A stretch of 64,000 nucleotides of DNA from Streptomyces sp. 3214.6 (GTDB lineage Bacteria; Actinomycetota; Actinomycetes; Streptomycetales; Streptomycetaceae), in assembly GCF_900129855.1 (NCBI RefSeq), contig NZ_LT670819.1:6882001-6946000 (forward strand). The letters are read 5' to 3'. The notes under the pieces were generated by a model, which saw only the letters and a list, made by a program, of their open reading frames with translations, was not told where the DNA came from and made no database searches. A program made the translations under genes and the position numbers. Below are positions 7,651-15,204 of the stretch, piece after piece. Numbering within the stretch: the first letter of the stretch is position 1; each line of letters opens with the position of its first letter.

Positions 7651-8585
7651 CGACCAGTGCCCAGACCGTCGTCGCACCGGCGCGGGCGAAGACCGCCGCC
7701 GCCACCGCGACCCTGCGCCGTAAGCAGGGCTTCCAGCACGGGGGCTGGTTCGTCGCCCCGTTCCTGCTGCTGTTCGCGCTGTTCGTGATCTGGCCGCTGC
7801 TGCGCGGTGGCTACCTCAGCTTCACCGACGCCAACATCTCCGGCGACGGCGCGAGCTTCGTCGGCCTCGACAACTACCGCGATGCCCTCAACGACCAGGC
7901 GATGTGGGACGCGCTCGGCCACAGCGCGTACTTCACGCTGCTCGTCGTGCCGTGCATCACGGTCCTGGCCTTCCTGCTCGCGATGCTCGCCCACCACATC
8001 GAGCGCGGCAAGTGGCTGTGGCGGCTGTGCTTCTTCGCACCGTTCCTGCTGCCGTCGACGGTCGCCGCCAACATGTGGCAGTGGCTGTTCACCCAGGGGA
8101 TCGGCCTGTTCAACGAGACCTTCGGGCTCACCACACCCTGGCTGACCGACAAGTCGTACGCGATGCTCGCCATCGTCATCCAGACGCTGTGGTGGACGGT
8201 CGGCTTCAGCTTCCTGCTGTACCTCGCCGCGCTCCAGGGCATCCCCGACCACCTCTACGAGGCCGCCAAACTGGACGGCGCGAACGCCTGGCACCGGATG
8301 GTGCACATCACCCTGCCGATGCTGCGCCACATCACCGGCCTGGTGATCGCGCTCCAGGTCCTCGCCTCGCTCCAGCTCTTCGACCAGGCCGTCGTGATGA
8401 TGGACTTCAGCCCCGGACCCGAGCTCAGCACCCGCTCCTTCGTCCAGTACACCCTCGAACAGGGCTTCACCAGCTACCGCGTGGGCTACGCCTCCGCGAT
8501 GTCCATCATCTTCTTCGTGATCATCGCGGCCGTCGCCCTCGTGCGGATGGCGCTGCTGCGCAACCGTGAGGAGGGCGGCCGATGA
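7647..8585 (+). CDS. ABC sugar transporter permease (MalF type)
   Basis: A 312-residue inner-membrane permease. The start is the TTG overlapping the binding-protein stop (TTGA), preceded by AGGGAGGTG. The longer frame back to 7344 is a shadow of the binding-protein gene. Six membrane spans can be read, beginning WFVAPFLLLFALFVIWPLL. The cytoplasmic EAA loop that docks the ATPase is EAAKLDGANAWHRMVHITLP. The first-permease topology with a long N-terminal part is that of the MalF/UgpA group. It pairs with the next gene, with which it overlaps by four bases. Confidence 0.9.
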   Translation: MTTSAQTVVAPARAKTAAATATLRRKQGFQHGGWFVAPFLLLFALFVIWPLLRGGYLSFTDANISGDGASFVGLDNYRDALNDQAMWDALGHSAYFTLLVVPCITVLAFLLAMLAHHIERGKWLWRLCFFAPFLLPSTVAANMWQWLFTQGIGLFNETFGLTTPWLTDKSYAMLAIVIQTLWWTVGFSFLLYLAALQGIPDHLYEAAKLDGANAWHRMVHITLPMLRHITGLVIALQVLASLQLFDQAVVMMDFSPGPELSTRSFVQYTLEQGFTSYRVGYASAMSIIFFVIIAAVALVRMALLRNREEGGR

Positions 8586-9445
8586 CCACCGCCGCGACCA
8601 CCCCGAAGGTCAAGTCCCGCAAGCCCTGGACGCCCAGCCAGATCGTCCTCACACTGCTCGGCGTCGCCGTCTCCGCCGTCTTCGTGGCGCCGATCGCCGC
8701 CGCCCTGTTCACCTCGCTCAAGTCCGAGGCCGAGGCGGCCGAGATCCCGCCGCACTGGCTGCCGAAGGTGTGGACGGTCCAGGCCTGGAAGGCCCTCTGG
8801 GACACCGGCAACATCACGAACTGGTTCGTCAACTCCCTCGTGGTGTCGATCCTGGTGACGGCCATCGTGGTCACCGTCGCCGCCCTCGCCGGATACGGTT
8901 TCGCCCGCACCGAGTTCAAGGGCAAGTCCGTCCTCATGGGCGTCATGATGACGGGCCTGATGATCTCCCCGGCCGTCCTCGGCGTGCCCCTCTTCAGCAC
9001 CGTCCAGCAGCTGGGGATGGTCGACACCTACTGGGGCATGATCCTTCCGCAGTGCGCGCCCGCCGCGATGGTCTACATCCTCTACAAGTTCTTCCAGGGC
9101 ATCCCGCGAGAACTGGAGGAGGCGGCGTTCATCGACGGCGCCGGCCGCTGGCGGGTCTTCTTCACCATCGTGCTCCCCCTCTCCCGCCCCTCCCTCGCCG
9201 CGGTCGGCATCTTCACCTTCATCGCCTCGTGGAACAACTTCCTGTGGCCGTACATGGTGACCAACAACCCCGACCTGATGACCATGCCGAACGGCATCGC
9301 GACCGTCATGAACTCCTACGGCATCCAGTGGGCGCAGCTCATGGCAGGCGGCCTCATGGCGGGCCTGCCGCTGATCGTCGTCTTCGTCTTCTTCCAGCGG
9401 CAGATCGTGGCGGGCGTCGCCCACACGGGATTGGCGGGCCAGTGA
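8582..9445 (+). CDS. ABC sugar transporter permease (MalG type)
   Basis: A 287-residue second permease with about six spans and the EAA loop EEAAFIDGAGRWRVFFTIVL. It begins MTTAATTPKVKSRK with a basic cytoplasmic tail before the first span (IVLTLLGVAVSAVFVAPIAA). It overlaps both neighbours by four bases and forms the heterodimeric channel with the preceding gene for arabino-oligosaccharide import. The cognate ATPase is not in this operon. Confidence 0.9.
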   Translation: MTTAATTPKVKSRKPWTPSQIVLTLLGVAVSAVFVAPIAAALFTSLKSEAEAAEIPPHWLPKVWTVQAWKALWDTGNITNWFVNSLVVSILVTAIVVTVAALAGYGFARTEFKGKSVLMGVMMTGLMISPAVLGVPLFSTVQQLGMVDTYWGMILPQCAPAAMVYILYKFFQGIPRELEEAAFIDGAGRWRVFFTIVLPLSRPSLAAVGIFTFIASWNNFLWPYMVTNNPDLMTMPNGIATVMNSYGIQWAQLMAGGLMAGLPLIVVFVFFQRQIVAGVAHTGLAGQ

Positions 9446-10410
9446 ACCTGAAACGTTACGTCGTGGCCGTTGCCGCAACCCTGCTGGCCATCCTCCCCAA
9501 CTCGGCGCAGGCGGGCGTCACGTACCCCGACCCACAGCCCATCACCGGCCAGCAGATCATCCACGACCCGACCGTCATCCACCTCAAGTCGGGCGGATAC
9601 GTGGCCTATTCGACCGGCGGCGTCATCGGCGCCCGCCGCTCCAAGGACCGCGTCCGGTGGGACGATGCGGGCAACGCCTTCGCGTCGCCGCCGAGTTGGT
9701 GGTACGAGTACAACGACACCGGCGACCCCTGGGCCCCGGACATCTCCTACCGTGACGGCCGGTACTGGCTCTACTACGCCGTGTCGTCCTGGGGCACCAA
9801 CCACAGCGCGATCGGCGTGGCCACGTCCCCGTCAGGCCTCCCCGGCACCTGGACGGACCACGGCAAGGTCTTCACCTCCGAGACGACGGACTCCTGGAAC
9901 GCGATCGACCCGGCCGTCGTCCGCGCCGACGGCAGGCTGTGGATGACGTTCGGCTCGTACTGGACGGGCATCCGCATGGTCGAACTGAACCCGAGGACGG
10001 GCAAGGCGATCCCCGGAGCGACGGTCACCCACCTGGCGACCCGCCCGGACGCCCCGTACGCGGTCGAGGGCCCGTACATCGTCGAACACGGCCGCTACTA
10101 CTACCTCTTCGCGTCCTACGACGCCTGTTGCGCGGGCGTGAACTCGACATACAAGATCAAGGTCGGCCGCTCGACGAAGGTGACGGGCCCGTACGTCGAC
10201 AGCACGGGCAAGCCCCTGCTGGAGGGCGGCGGCGACCTGTTGCTGGAGGGCCACGGCCGTTTCATCGGCACCGGCGGAGAGTCGATCTTCAAGGACAGGG
10301 GAAGAGATGTCCTGGCGTACCACTACTACGACGCAGAGGACGGCGGGACGCCCAAGCTGGGGCTCAACCCCTTGAGCTGGACAAAAACGGGCTGGCCCAG
10401 GCTCTTTTAG
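9442..10410 (+). CDS. Secreted GH43 arabinan endo-1,5-alpha-L-arabinanase
   Basis: A 322-residue secreted enzyme starting at the GTG that overlaps the permease stop (GTGA). Residues 1-25 are a Sec signal peptide (YVVAVAATLLAILPNSAQAG). The five-bladed propeller carries the GH43 triad: Asp42 as base in HDPTVI, Asp156 in NAIDPAVV tuning the pKa and Glu209 as acid in AVEGPYIV. The length and the catalytic-domain-only layout fit subfamily arabinanases such as AbnA. It would cut the arabinan backbone outside the cell, feeding the importer encoded just upstream. A second, broken copy of this family's 3' end lies at 27348-27608. Confidence 0.92.
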   Translation: MNLKRYVVAVAATLLAILPNSAQAGVTYPDPQPITGQQIIHDPTVIHLKSGGYVAYSTGGVIGARRSKDRVRWDDAGNAFASPPSWWYEYNDTGDPWAPDISYRDGRYWLYYAVSSWGTNHSAIGVATSPSGLPGTWTDHGKVFTSETTDSWNAIDPAVVRADGRLWMTFGSYWTGIRMVELNPRTGKAIPGATVTHLATRPDAPYAVEGPYIVEHGRYYYLFASYDACCAGVNSTYKIKVGRSTKVTGPYVDSTGKPLLEGGGDLLLEGHGRFIGTGGESIFKDRGRDVLAYHYYDAEDGGTPKLGLNPLSWTKTGWPRLF

Positions 10411-10452
10411 GGGCGCGGAGAACTGCGCGACCAGCCACAACGCACCCGCAGA
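10410..10452. repeat. Streptomyces-type intergenic repeat sequence
   Basis: The stretch beginning ggggcgcggagaactgcgcg and continuing with accagcca and cgcacccgcag resembles a short intergenic element I know to be very frequent in Streptomyces genomes. It directly abuts the stop codon of the arabinanase gene. Its function is unknown; mRNA end or processing is possible. Confidence 0.5.
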
Positions 10453-10477
10453 CAGAACTGAGACCCGAAAGGCAAAG

Positions 10478-11992
10478 ATGAGGACCGCCCGCTTCACCCT
10501 CGACCCCGCCTTCACCATCGGCGAAGTAAACCCCCGCCTCTTCGGCAGCTTCGTGGAACACCTAGGTCGCTGCGTCTACACCGGCATCTTCGAACCGGAC
10601 CACCCCACCGCGGACGCGGAAGGCCTCCGCCAGGACGTCCTGGACCTGGTCCGCGAACTCGGCGTCACCGCCGTCCGCTACCCCGGCGGCAACTTCGTCT
10701 CGGGCTACAAGTGGGAAGACTCCGTCGGCCCCGCAGAGGACCGCCCCCGCCGCCTCGACCTCGCCTGGCGCTCCACCGAGACCAACCGCTTCGGCCTCTC
10801 CGAGTACATCGACTTTCTGAAGAAGATCGGCCCCCAGGCCGAGCCCATGATGGCCCTCAACCTCGGCACCCGGGGCGTCGCCGAGGCGCTCGAACTCCAG
10901 GAGTACGCCAACCACCCCGAGGGCACCGCCCTCTCCGACCTCCGTGTCTCCCACGGCGACAAGGACGCCTTCGGCATCAAGTTGTGGTGCCTCGGCAACG
11001 AGATGGACGGCCCCTGGCAGACCGGCCACAAGACCGCCCAGGAGTACGGCCGGATCGCCGCCGAGACCGCCCGCGCGATGCGCCAGATCGACCCGGGCGT
11101 CGAACTCGTCGCCTGCGGCTCCTCCAGCCAGTCCATGCCGACCTTCGCCGCGTGGGAGGCGACGGTCCTGGAGGAGACGTACGACCTCGTTGACCACATC
11201 TCCCTGCACGCCTACTACCAGCCCGAAGACGGCGACGTCGACTCCTTCCTGGCCTGCGCCGTCGACATGGAGTCCTTCATCGAGAACGTGGTCGCCACCG
11301 CCGACCACATCGGCGCGAAGCTGAAGTCGAAGAAGAAGATCAACCTCTCCTTCGACGAGTGGAACGTCTGGTACATCTCGGAGTGGCACGCGATCGAGAA
11401 CTCCGGCGCGCGGGACTGGGCGGAGGCCCCCCGCCTGCTGGAGGACAACTACAGCGTCACCGACGCCGTCGTCTTCGGTTCCCTCCTCATCGGGCTGCTC
11501 CGGCACGCCGACCGCGTCACCGTCGCCTGTCTCGCCCAGCTCGTCAACGTGATCGCGCCGATCATGACCGAGCCGGGCGGCCCGGCGTGGCGGCAGACGA
11601 CGTTCTTCCCGTTCGCGCAGGCCTCGCGGTACGGCCGGGGCACGGTCCTCGACGTCCGGGTGGACTCGCCGACGTACGAGACGCGCAAGTACGGCGAGAC
11701 GGATCTGCTGCACGCGACGGCCGTCCGCGCCGAGGACGGCACGGTCACCGTCTTCGCCGTCAACCGCAGCCGGACCGACGCGCTGCCCCTCGAAGTCGCC
11801 CTGAACGGCCTCGGCCTGACGAACGTCGTCGAGCACAGCGTGCTCGCCGACGCCGACCCGGACGCCCGCAACACCCTCGCCGACCCTGAGCGGGTCGCCC
11901 CGCACGCTGCCGAGGGAACGGCGTTGACGGCCGCCGGCACGCTGGCGGCGACACTGGAACCGCTGTCCTGGAACGTGATCAGACTGGCGTAG
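10478..11992 (+). CDS. GH51 alpha-L-arabinofuranosidase
   Basis: A 504-residue intracellular retaining glycosidase without a signal peptide. Glu175 in CLGNEMDGPW is the acid/base and Glu294 in FDEWNVWY the nucleophile. The N-terminal motif NPRLFGSFVEHLGRCVYTGI and the C-terminal beta-sandwich are those of the family. It removes arabinofuranosyl units from oligosaccharides after uptake. It follows the arabinanase by 67 bases and is presumably in the same transcript, so together the five genes degrade arabinan outside, import fragments and finish them inside. Confidence 0.93.
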   Translation: MRTARFTLDPAFTIGEVNPRLFGSFVEHLGRCVYTGIFEPDHPTADAEGLRQDVLDLVRELGVTAVRYPGGNFVSGYKWEDSVGPAEDRPRRLDLAWRSTETNRFGLSEYIDFLKKIGPQAEPMMALNLGTRGVAEALELQEYANHPEGTALSDLRVSHGDKDAFGIKLWCLGNEMDGPWQTGHKTAQEYGRIAAETARAMRQIDPGVELVACGSSSQSMPTFAAWEATVLEETYDLVDHISLHAYYQPEDGDVDSFLACAVDMESFIENVVATADHIGAKLKSKKKINLSFDEWNVWYISEWHAIENSGARDWAEAPRLLEDNYSVTDAVVFGSLLIGLLRHADRVTVACLAQLVNVIAPIMTEPGGPAWRQTTFFPFAQASRYGRGTVLDVRVDSPTYETRKYGETDLLHATAVRAEDGTVTVFAVNRSRTDALPLEVALNGLGLTNVVEHSVLADADPDARNTLADPERVAPHAAEGTALTAAGTLAATLEPLSWNVIRLA

Positions 11993-12006
11993 GGCTTGCG
12001 CGTCGA

Positions 12007-12047
12007 GTGTGCAGTCACTTCCGATCACCGCTCGGGTGGCTGCACAC
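12007..12047. terminator. Inverted repeat after the GH51 gene
   Basis: gtgtgcagtcac (12007-12018) pairs with gtggctgcacac (12036-12047) with one mismatch and a 17-base loop. It lies between the arabinofuranosidase stop and the next start. It may end the arabinan operon or act as an operator for the next gene; no T-run follows. Confidence 0.5.
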
Positions 12048-12054
12048 TGACGTC

Positions 12055-12318
12055 ATGAACCGTCCGGGCCTGGCGGCACGGTGGGCGGGCAGGCTCCTGT
12101 GCTGGACCTTGGCCGCAGCCATGGCGTCCGCCGCCGTCGAAGCCGTCGTCAAGCCGGGCGCCGGCTGGTGGCGCACGGCCTGGCCCCTGCCCTGGTACCT
12201 GGTCCCCGTCTGGGCCCTGCTGTGGGCGGCGCTGCGGGCGCGGGAGAAACGAACGACCGGCGCGGGCCGCCCCGGTGCCGACGAGAACGTGCCGACGGAC
12301 TACGACGAGATCGCCTGA
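12055..12318 (+). CDS. Small two-span membrane protein
   Basis: An 87-residue protein with two hydrophobic segments (LLCWTLAAAMASAAVEAVV and WPLPWYLVPVWALLWAAL) and a charged tail. The ATG at 12055 is preferred over 12007 because the longer version would start inside the inverted repeat. Function is unknown. It is followed by the Rrf2 gene on the same strand after 28 bases. Confidence 0.6.
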   Translation: MNRPGLAARWAGRLLCWTLAAAMASAAVEAVVKPGAGWWRTAWPLPWYLVPVWALLWAALRAREKRTTGAGRPGADENVPTDYDEIA

Positions 12319-12346
12319 CCTCACCAGGGGACCTCACAATGGGGTC

Positions 12347-12808
12347 ATGAGGATCTCGGCGCGGGCGGACTACGCGGTGCGGGCGGTACTGGAGCTTGCC
12401 GTACGGCAGGGCGGTGGGGACCCGGTGAAGGCGGAGTCGATCGCCGCCGAGCAGGACATTCCGCACAAGTTCCTGGAGGGGATCCTCGGCGACCTGCGGC
12501 GCGGCGGGATCGTCGACAGCCGGCGCGGCGGGGGCGGCGGTTATCGGCTGGCCCGCGATCCGGCGGCGATCACGGTCGCGGACGTCATCAGGGCGGTGGA
12601 CGGCCCGATCGTCTCCGTACGCGGGGAACGTCCGACGGGCCTGACCTACACGGGATCCGCGCAGCCCCTGCTGCCGCTGTGGATCGCGCTGCGGGCGAAC
12701 GTGCGGCGGATCCTGGAGGGCGTCACGATCGCCGACATCGCGGCGGACGCGCTGCCGACTCCGGTGAAGGAGCTGGCAGCGGAACCGGCCGCGTGGGAGA
12801 ACCCGTAG
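12347..12808 (+). CDS. Rrf2-family transcriptional regulator without cysteines
   Basis: A 153-residue regulator starting MRISARADYAVRAVLEL, the hallmark N terminus of Rrf2 proteins. The winged helix covers about residues 1-75, with FLEGILGDLRRGGIVDSRRG as recognition helix and wing. The family often binds an Fe-S cluster through three Cys near residues 90-110 (NsrR, IscR), but this protein has no Cys at all, so it should sense something else or dimerise without cofactor. Its target is unknown; no Fe-S or nitric oxide gene is nearby. Confidence 0.85.
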   Translation: MRISARADYAVRAVLELAVRQGGGDPVKAESIAAEQDIPHKFLEGILGDLRRGGIVDSRRGGGGGYRLARDPAAITVADVIRAVDGPIVSVRGERPTGLTYTGSAQPLLPLWIALRANVRRILEGVTIADIAADALPTPVKELAAEPAAWENP

Positions 12809-12854
12809 CCCGCGGTGGGTCCGGTGGTCGGGTGCCCGGATGTCCGGTGGCCCG

Positions 12855-12884
12855 GTGGTCGGGTGGTCGGGTGGTCGGGTGGTG
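12855..12884. repeat. 8-bp tandem repeat
   Basis: The unit gtggtcgg is repeated almost four times in the gap after the Rrf2 gene, within a longer G/T-rich tract (12816-12884). It is probably slippage-prone non-coding DNA. Confidence 0.8.
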
Positions 12885-13012
12885 TGAACGGGACGGGGTG
12901 AATGGCCGGAGTTCGACCTGGGCGTGCCCCGAGGGCCTCCCTACGATGCGAGCGCCCCCCCAGTTCTTCACAGGAACTCCACAGGTGTTCCGTTGAACCA
13001 AGGAGAATCACC

Positions 13013-13663
13013 ATGGCAAGTGGGCTGCTCCTGGGCGGCGCGGTCGCCGCGCTCCTCACCGCGGCGATACCCGCGCACAACTCGTCCCCCGTCTTCGACA
13101 ACCCGCCCCCGGACAAGATCGTCATCGACGTCGCCACGGTGAACGGCTCCGGCTGTCCCGCCGGTACCGCGGCCGTCGCCGTCTCCGAGGACAACACCGC
13201 CTTCACCGTGACCTACAGCGACTATCTCGCCCAGGTCGGTGGAGGCTCCAACCCCACGGCGTTCCGCAAGAACTGCCAGCTCAACCTGATCGTGCACGTG
13301 CCGTCGGGCTTCACGTACGCCATCGCCAAGGCGGACTACCGCGGTTACGCCTCACTGCAGTCCGGCGCGACCGCCGTGCAGCGCGCCTCGTACTACTTCC
13401 AGGGCTCGTCGCAGACGGTGTTCAAGAACCACAACTTCAACGGCGCCTACAGCGACAACTGGCAGGCGACCGACACCACCGACTGGGCCCAACTGGTCTG
13501 GGCGCCCTGTGGCGTTCAGCGCAACTTCAACATCAACACCGAACTCCGGGTCAACGCGGGCACCTCGCCGTCGAGCAAGGTCAGCTTCATGACGATGGAC
13601 TCGACCGACGGCGACCTCAGCACCATCTACCACATGGCGTGGAAGGAGTGCCCGGGCAAGTAG
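13013..13663 (+). CDS. Secreted DUF4360 protein
   Basis: A 216-residue exported protein. The ATG at 13013 follows AAGGAG with good spacing. The N terminus ASGLLLGGAVAALLTAAIPA is a signal peptide. The mature part has the DUF4360 features: VNGSGCPAGTAAVAVSEDNTAF, the FRKNCQLN Cys block, SYYFQG and a final Cys close to the C terminus. Four Cys in the mature chain probably form two disulfides. The family is common in streptomycetes and fungi and its function is unknown. It is monocistronic. Confidence 0.85.
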   Translation: MASGLLLGGAVAALLTAAIPAHNSSPVFDNPPPDKIVIDVATVNGSGCPAGTAAVAVSEDNTAFTVTYSDYLAQVGGGSNPTAFRKNCQLNLIVHVPSGFTYAIAKADYRGYASLQSGATAVQRASYYFQGSSQTVFKNHNFNGAYSDNWQATDTTDWAQLVWAPCGVQRNFNINTELRVNAGTSPSSKVSFMTMDSTDGDLSTIYHMAWKECPGK

Positions 13664-13696
13664 TCGGAGCGCCTCACCTCGCCGCGTGCGCCACGA

Positions 13697-13730
13697 AACC
13701 GGCCCACGCGGCGGGGGAGCCGGGCCGGTT
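13697..13730. terminator. Bidirectional hairpin between DUF4360 and terpene synthase genes
   Basis: aaccggccc (13697-13705) pairs with gggccggtt (13722-13730) around a 16-base loop between two convergent genes. It touches the stop codon of the terpene synthase. It is a likely shared terminator. Confidence 0.6.
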
Positions 13731-14848
13731 CACGCGACCGCCCTGGCCGGGTCGTGCCGGTCGCCGCAGTGGCGGCAGACGCCGGTCGCGGCGGCCGAGG
13801 AGCGCGCGTCGGCCGTGAGCCGGTCGTGGGTGGGACCCAGCGGCCCCGTCCTGGGGGTGGGGCGTCCTGCGCGGTTGTTGTGGCGCCCGGTGAGGGTGTG
13901 CCATTCGAGGTTTCCCCGCATCCAGTGCCGCAGGCCGGTGAGGTAGCGGGCGAGTTCGGGCGAGGCGTCGTGCCTGACCTCGGGTTCCAGACACAGATAG
14001 TCGCGCATGAGGTCGTCGTGGAGCTCACCGGTCGCGCACATGCTGCGTTCGATGGACCAGCCGTGGCGTGCTGCGAGCACGGTGGGCAGGCTGTGACTGC
14101 CTATGTCGGCGCTCTCCTTGGCGACCGAGTACAGGTCGTTGACCAGCATGATCATGAGGGAGGCGGCGAGGGACAGGTCGCGGACCCCCGGCGATTCCCA
14201 GTCGCGGACGGACAGTTCGTAGCCGCCGACGACGTCGATGAGGACCAGACAGGCCATGCCCCCGTTGTACTTCCGATGAGCCAGGTACTCCGCGGGTTCG
14301 GGTACGTGCCCGGCGATACGCCAGGAGTTTTCGGCCGCCATCGCGAGGAAGGTGGCGATCGTCTCGTGGCGCAGTCGGCCCACTTGCGCCGGCGTGCCGA
14401 GGCGGGTGACGTGTTCCGCGGTCTCGCGGAGCGCACGGGTCACCGGGTCGCCGGCGACGAAGGCCTCGACCGAGGGGCAGTCGGGCAGCCGGGGGCCGTT
14501 CTCCAGCGCGGTGAGCGCACCCGCGAGCCGTGAGGCGCTCATGGCGAGGTGGACGCCTTCGATGCCCTCGTCGCAGTAGTGGTCGTCCGCGGCGAACAGG
14601 GCGGTCATGTTCCGGGCCGCGAGCATCAGGTGATCCTGGTCGACCGCGTCAGGGTGCGTCAGCGCGGCGAACGTGCCGAACCGGTACCCGTCCAGCTCGT
14701 TCCGCTGCCCCGGGAAGAGATCGAGGCTGAGCGCCCAGGCAACGATGTCGTCGTCCGCCTTGCGAGCCGCCGACTCGTCGTACGTGACCGGAAACGGGCA
14801 CAACACACTCGGCACTGACAGTTCCCGTGTGGATGTGTCGCTATTCAT
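13730..14848 (-). CDS. Class I terpene synthase, 2-methylisoborneol-synthase-like
   Basis: A 372-residue terpene cyclase. Asp88-Asp89 with Asp93-Glu94 (DDHYCDE) is the first Mg site, NDLYSVAKE (Asn237, Ser241, Glu245) the second, and Arg192 the likely pyrophosphate sensor. The DDxYC form of the first motif and NLEW near the end resemble 2-methylisoborneol and 2-methylenebornane synthases. The usual Arg-Tyr pair after NLEW is Arg322-His323 here. No prenyl diphosphate methyltransferase or cyclic-nucleotide-binding gene, the normal partners of 2-MIB synthase, is next to it. The product therefore cannot be assumed. The ATG at 14848 lacks a clear ribosome-binding site, but no better start lies nearby. 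Confidence 0.82.
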   Translation of the reverse strand: MNSDTSTRELSVPSVLCPFPVTYDESAARKADDDIVAWALSLDLFPGQRNELDGYRFGTFAALTHPDAVDQDHLMLAARNMTALFAADDHYCDEGIEGVHLAMSASRLAGALTALENGPRLPDCPSVEAFVAGDPVTRALRETAEHVTRLGTPAQVGRLRHETIATFLAMAAENSWRIAGHVPEPAEYLAHRKYNGGMACLVLIDVVGGYELSVRDWESPGVRDLSLAASLMIMLVNDLYSVAKESADIGSHSLPTVLAARHGWSIERSMCATGELHDDLMRDYLCLEPEVRHDASPELARYLTGLRHWMRGNLEWHTLTGRHNNRAGRPTPRTGPLGPTHDRLTADARSSAAATGVCRHCGDRHDPARAVA

Positions 14849-15204
14849 GCATCTTATGGTGCGGTGTGAGGGCACTTCGGGGAATGGCTGGTTCTGGCCA
14901 CAACATCGTTGCCTCGCCAACCATTTCGCCTCACAGCAGCATCGGCCGTTTCTGTCACAGGGGAGTTCATACCCCATCGAGCCGGGCGGCCGGGCCGGTT
15001 TGAGGGCACGTTTCGGCAATGTGACGGGGCCTGGTAACGGTGCGCCTGACAAGCCCACTTCGCCGGGTCGGGGCGATCGTCGGCCATCTCGGAGGTGTCG
15101 TAAAACCCGCCTGTCCGAAACTGGTTGGCCGAACGCCGACTGGACGCCACCCCAGTCGAGGTGACGTCCAGTCAGATGCGGAGAAGGGGATTACCGGGCG
15201 GCTG
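14849..15204. other. Intergenic region at the left edge of the RHS island
   Basis: These 356 bases contain no supportable gene. The left part is less GC-rich and must hold the promoter of the terpene synthase. At 15138-15173 gactggacg pairs with cgtccagtc, with further pairing inside. This is a hairpin suited to ending the FG-GAP transcript that arrives from the right. I see no tRNA or repeat marking an insertion boundary. Confidence 0.55.

Noticed and set aside
12902..13012. Longer N terminus for the DUF4360 protein
   Set aside because: The extension is Arg-rich, does not resemble a signal peptide, and an excellent AAGGAG precedes the ATG at 13013.
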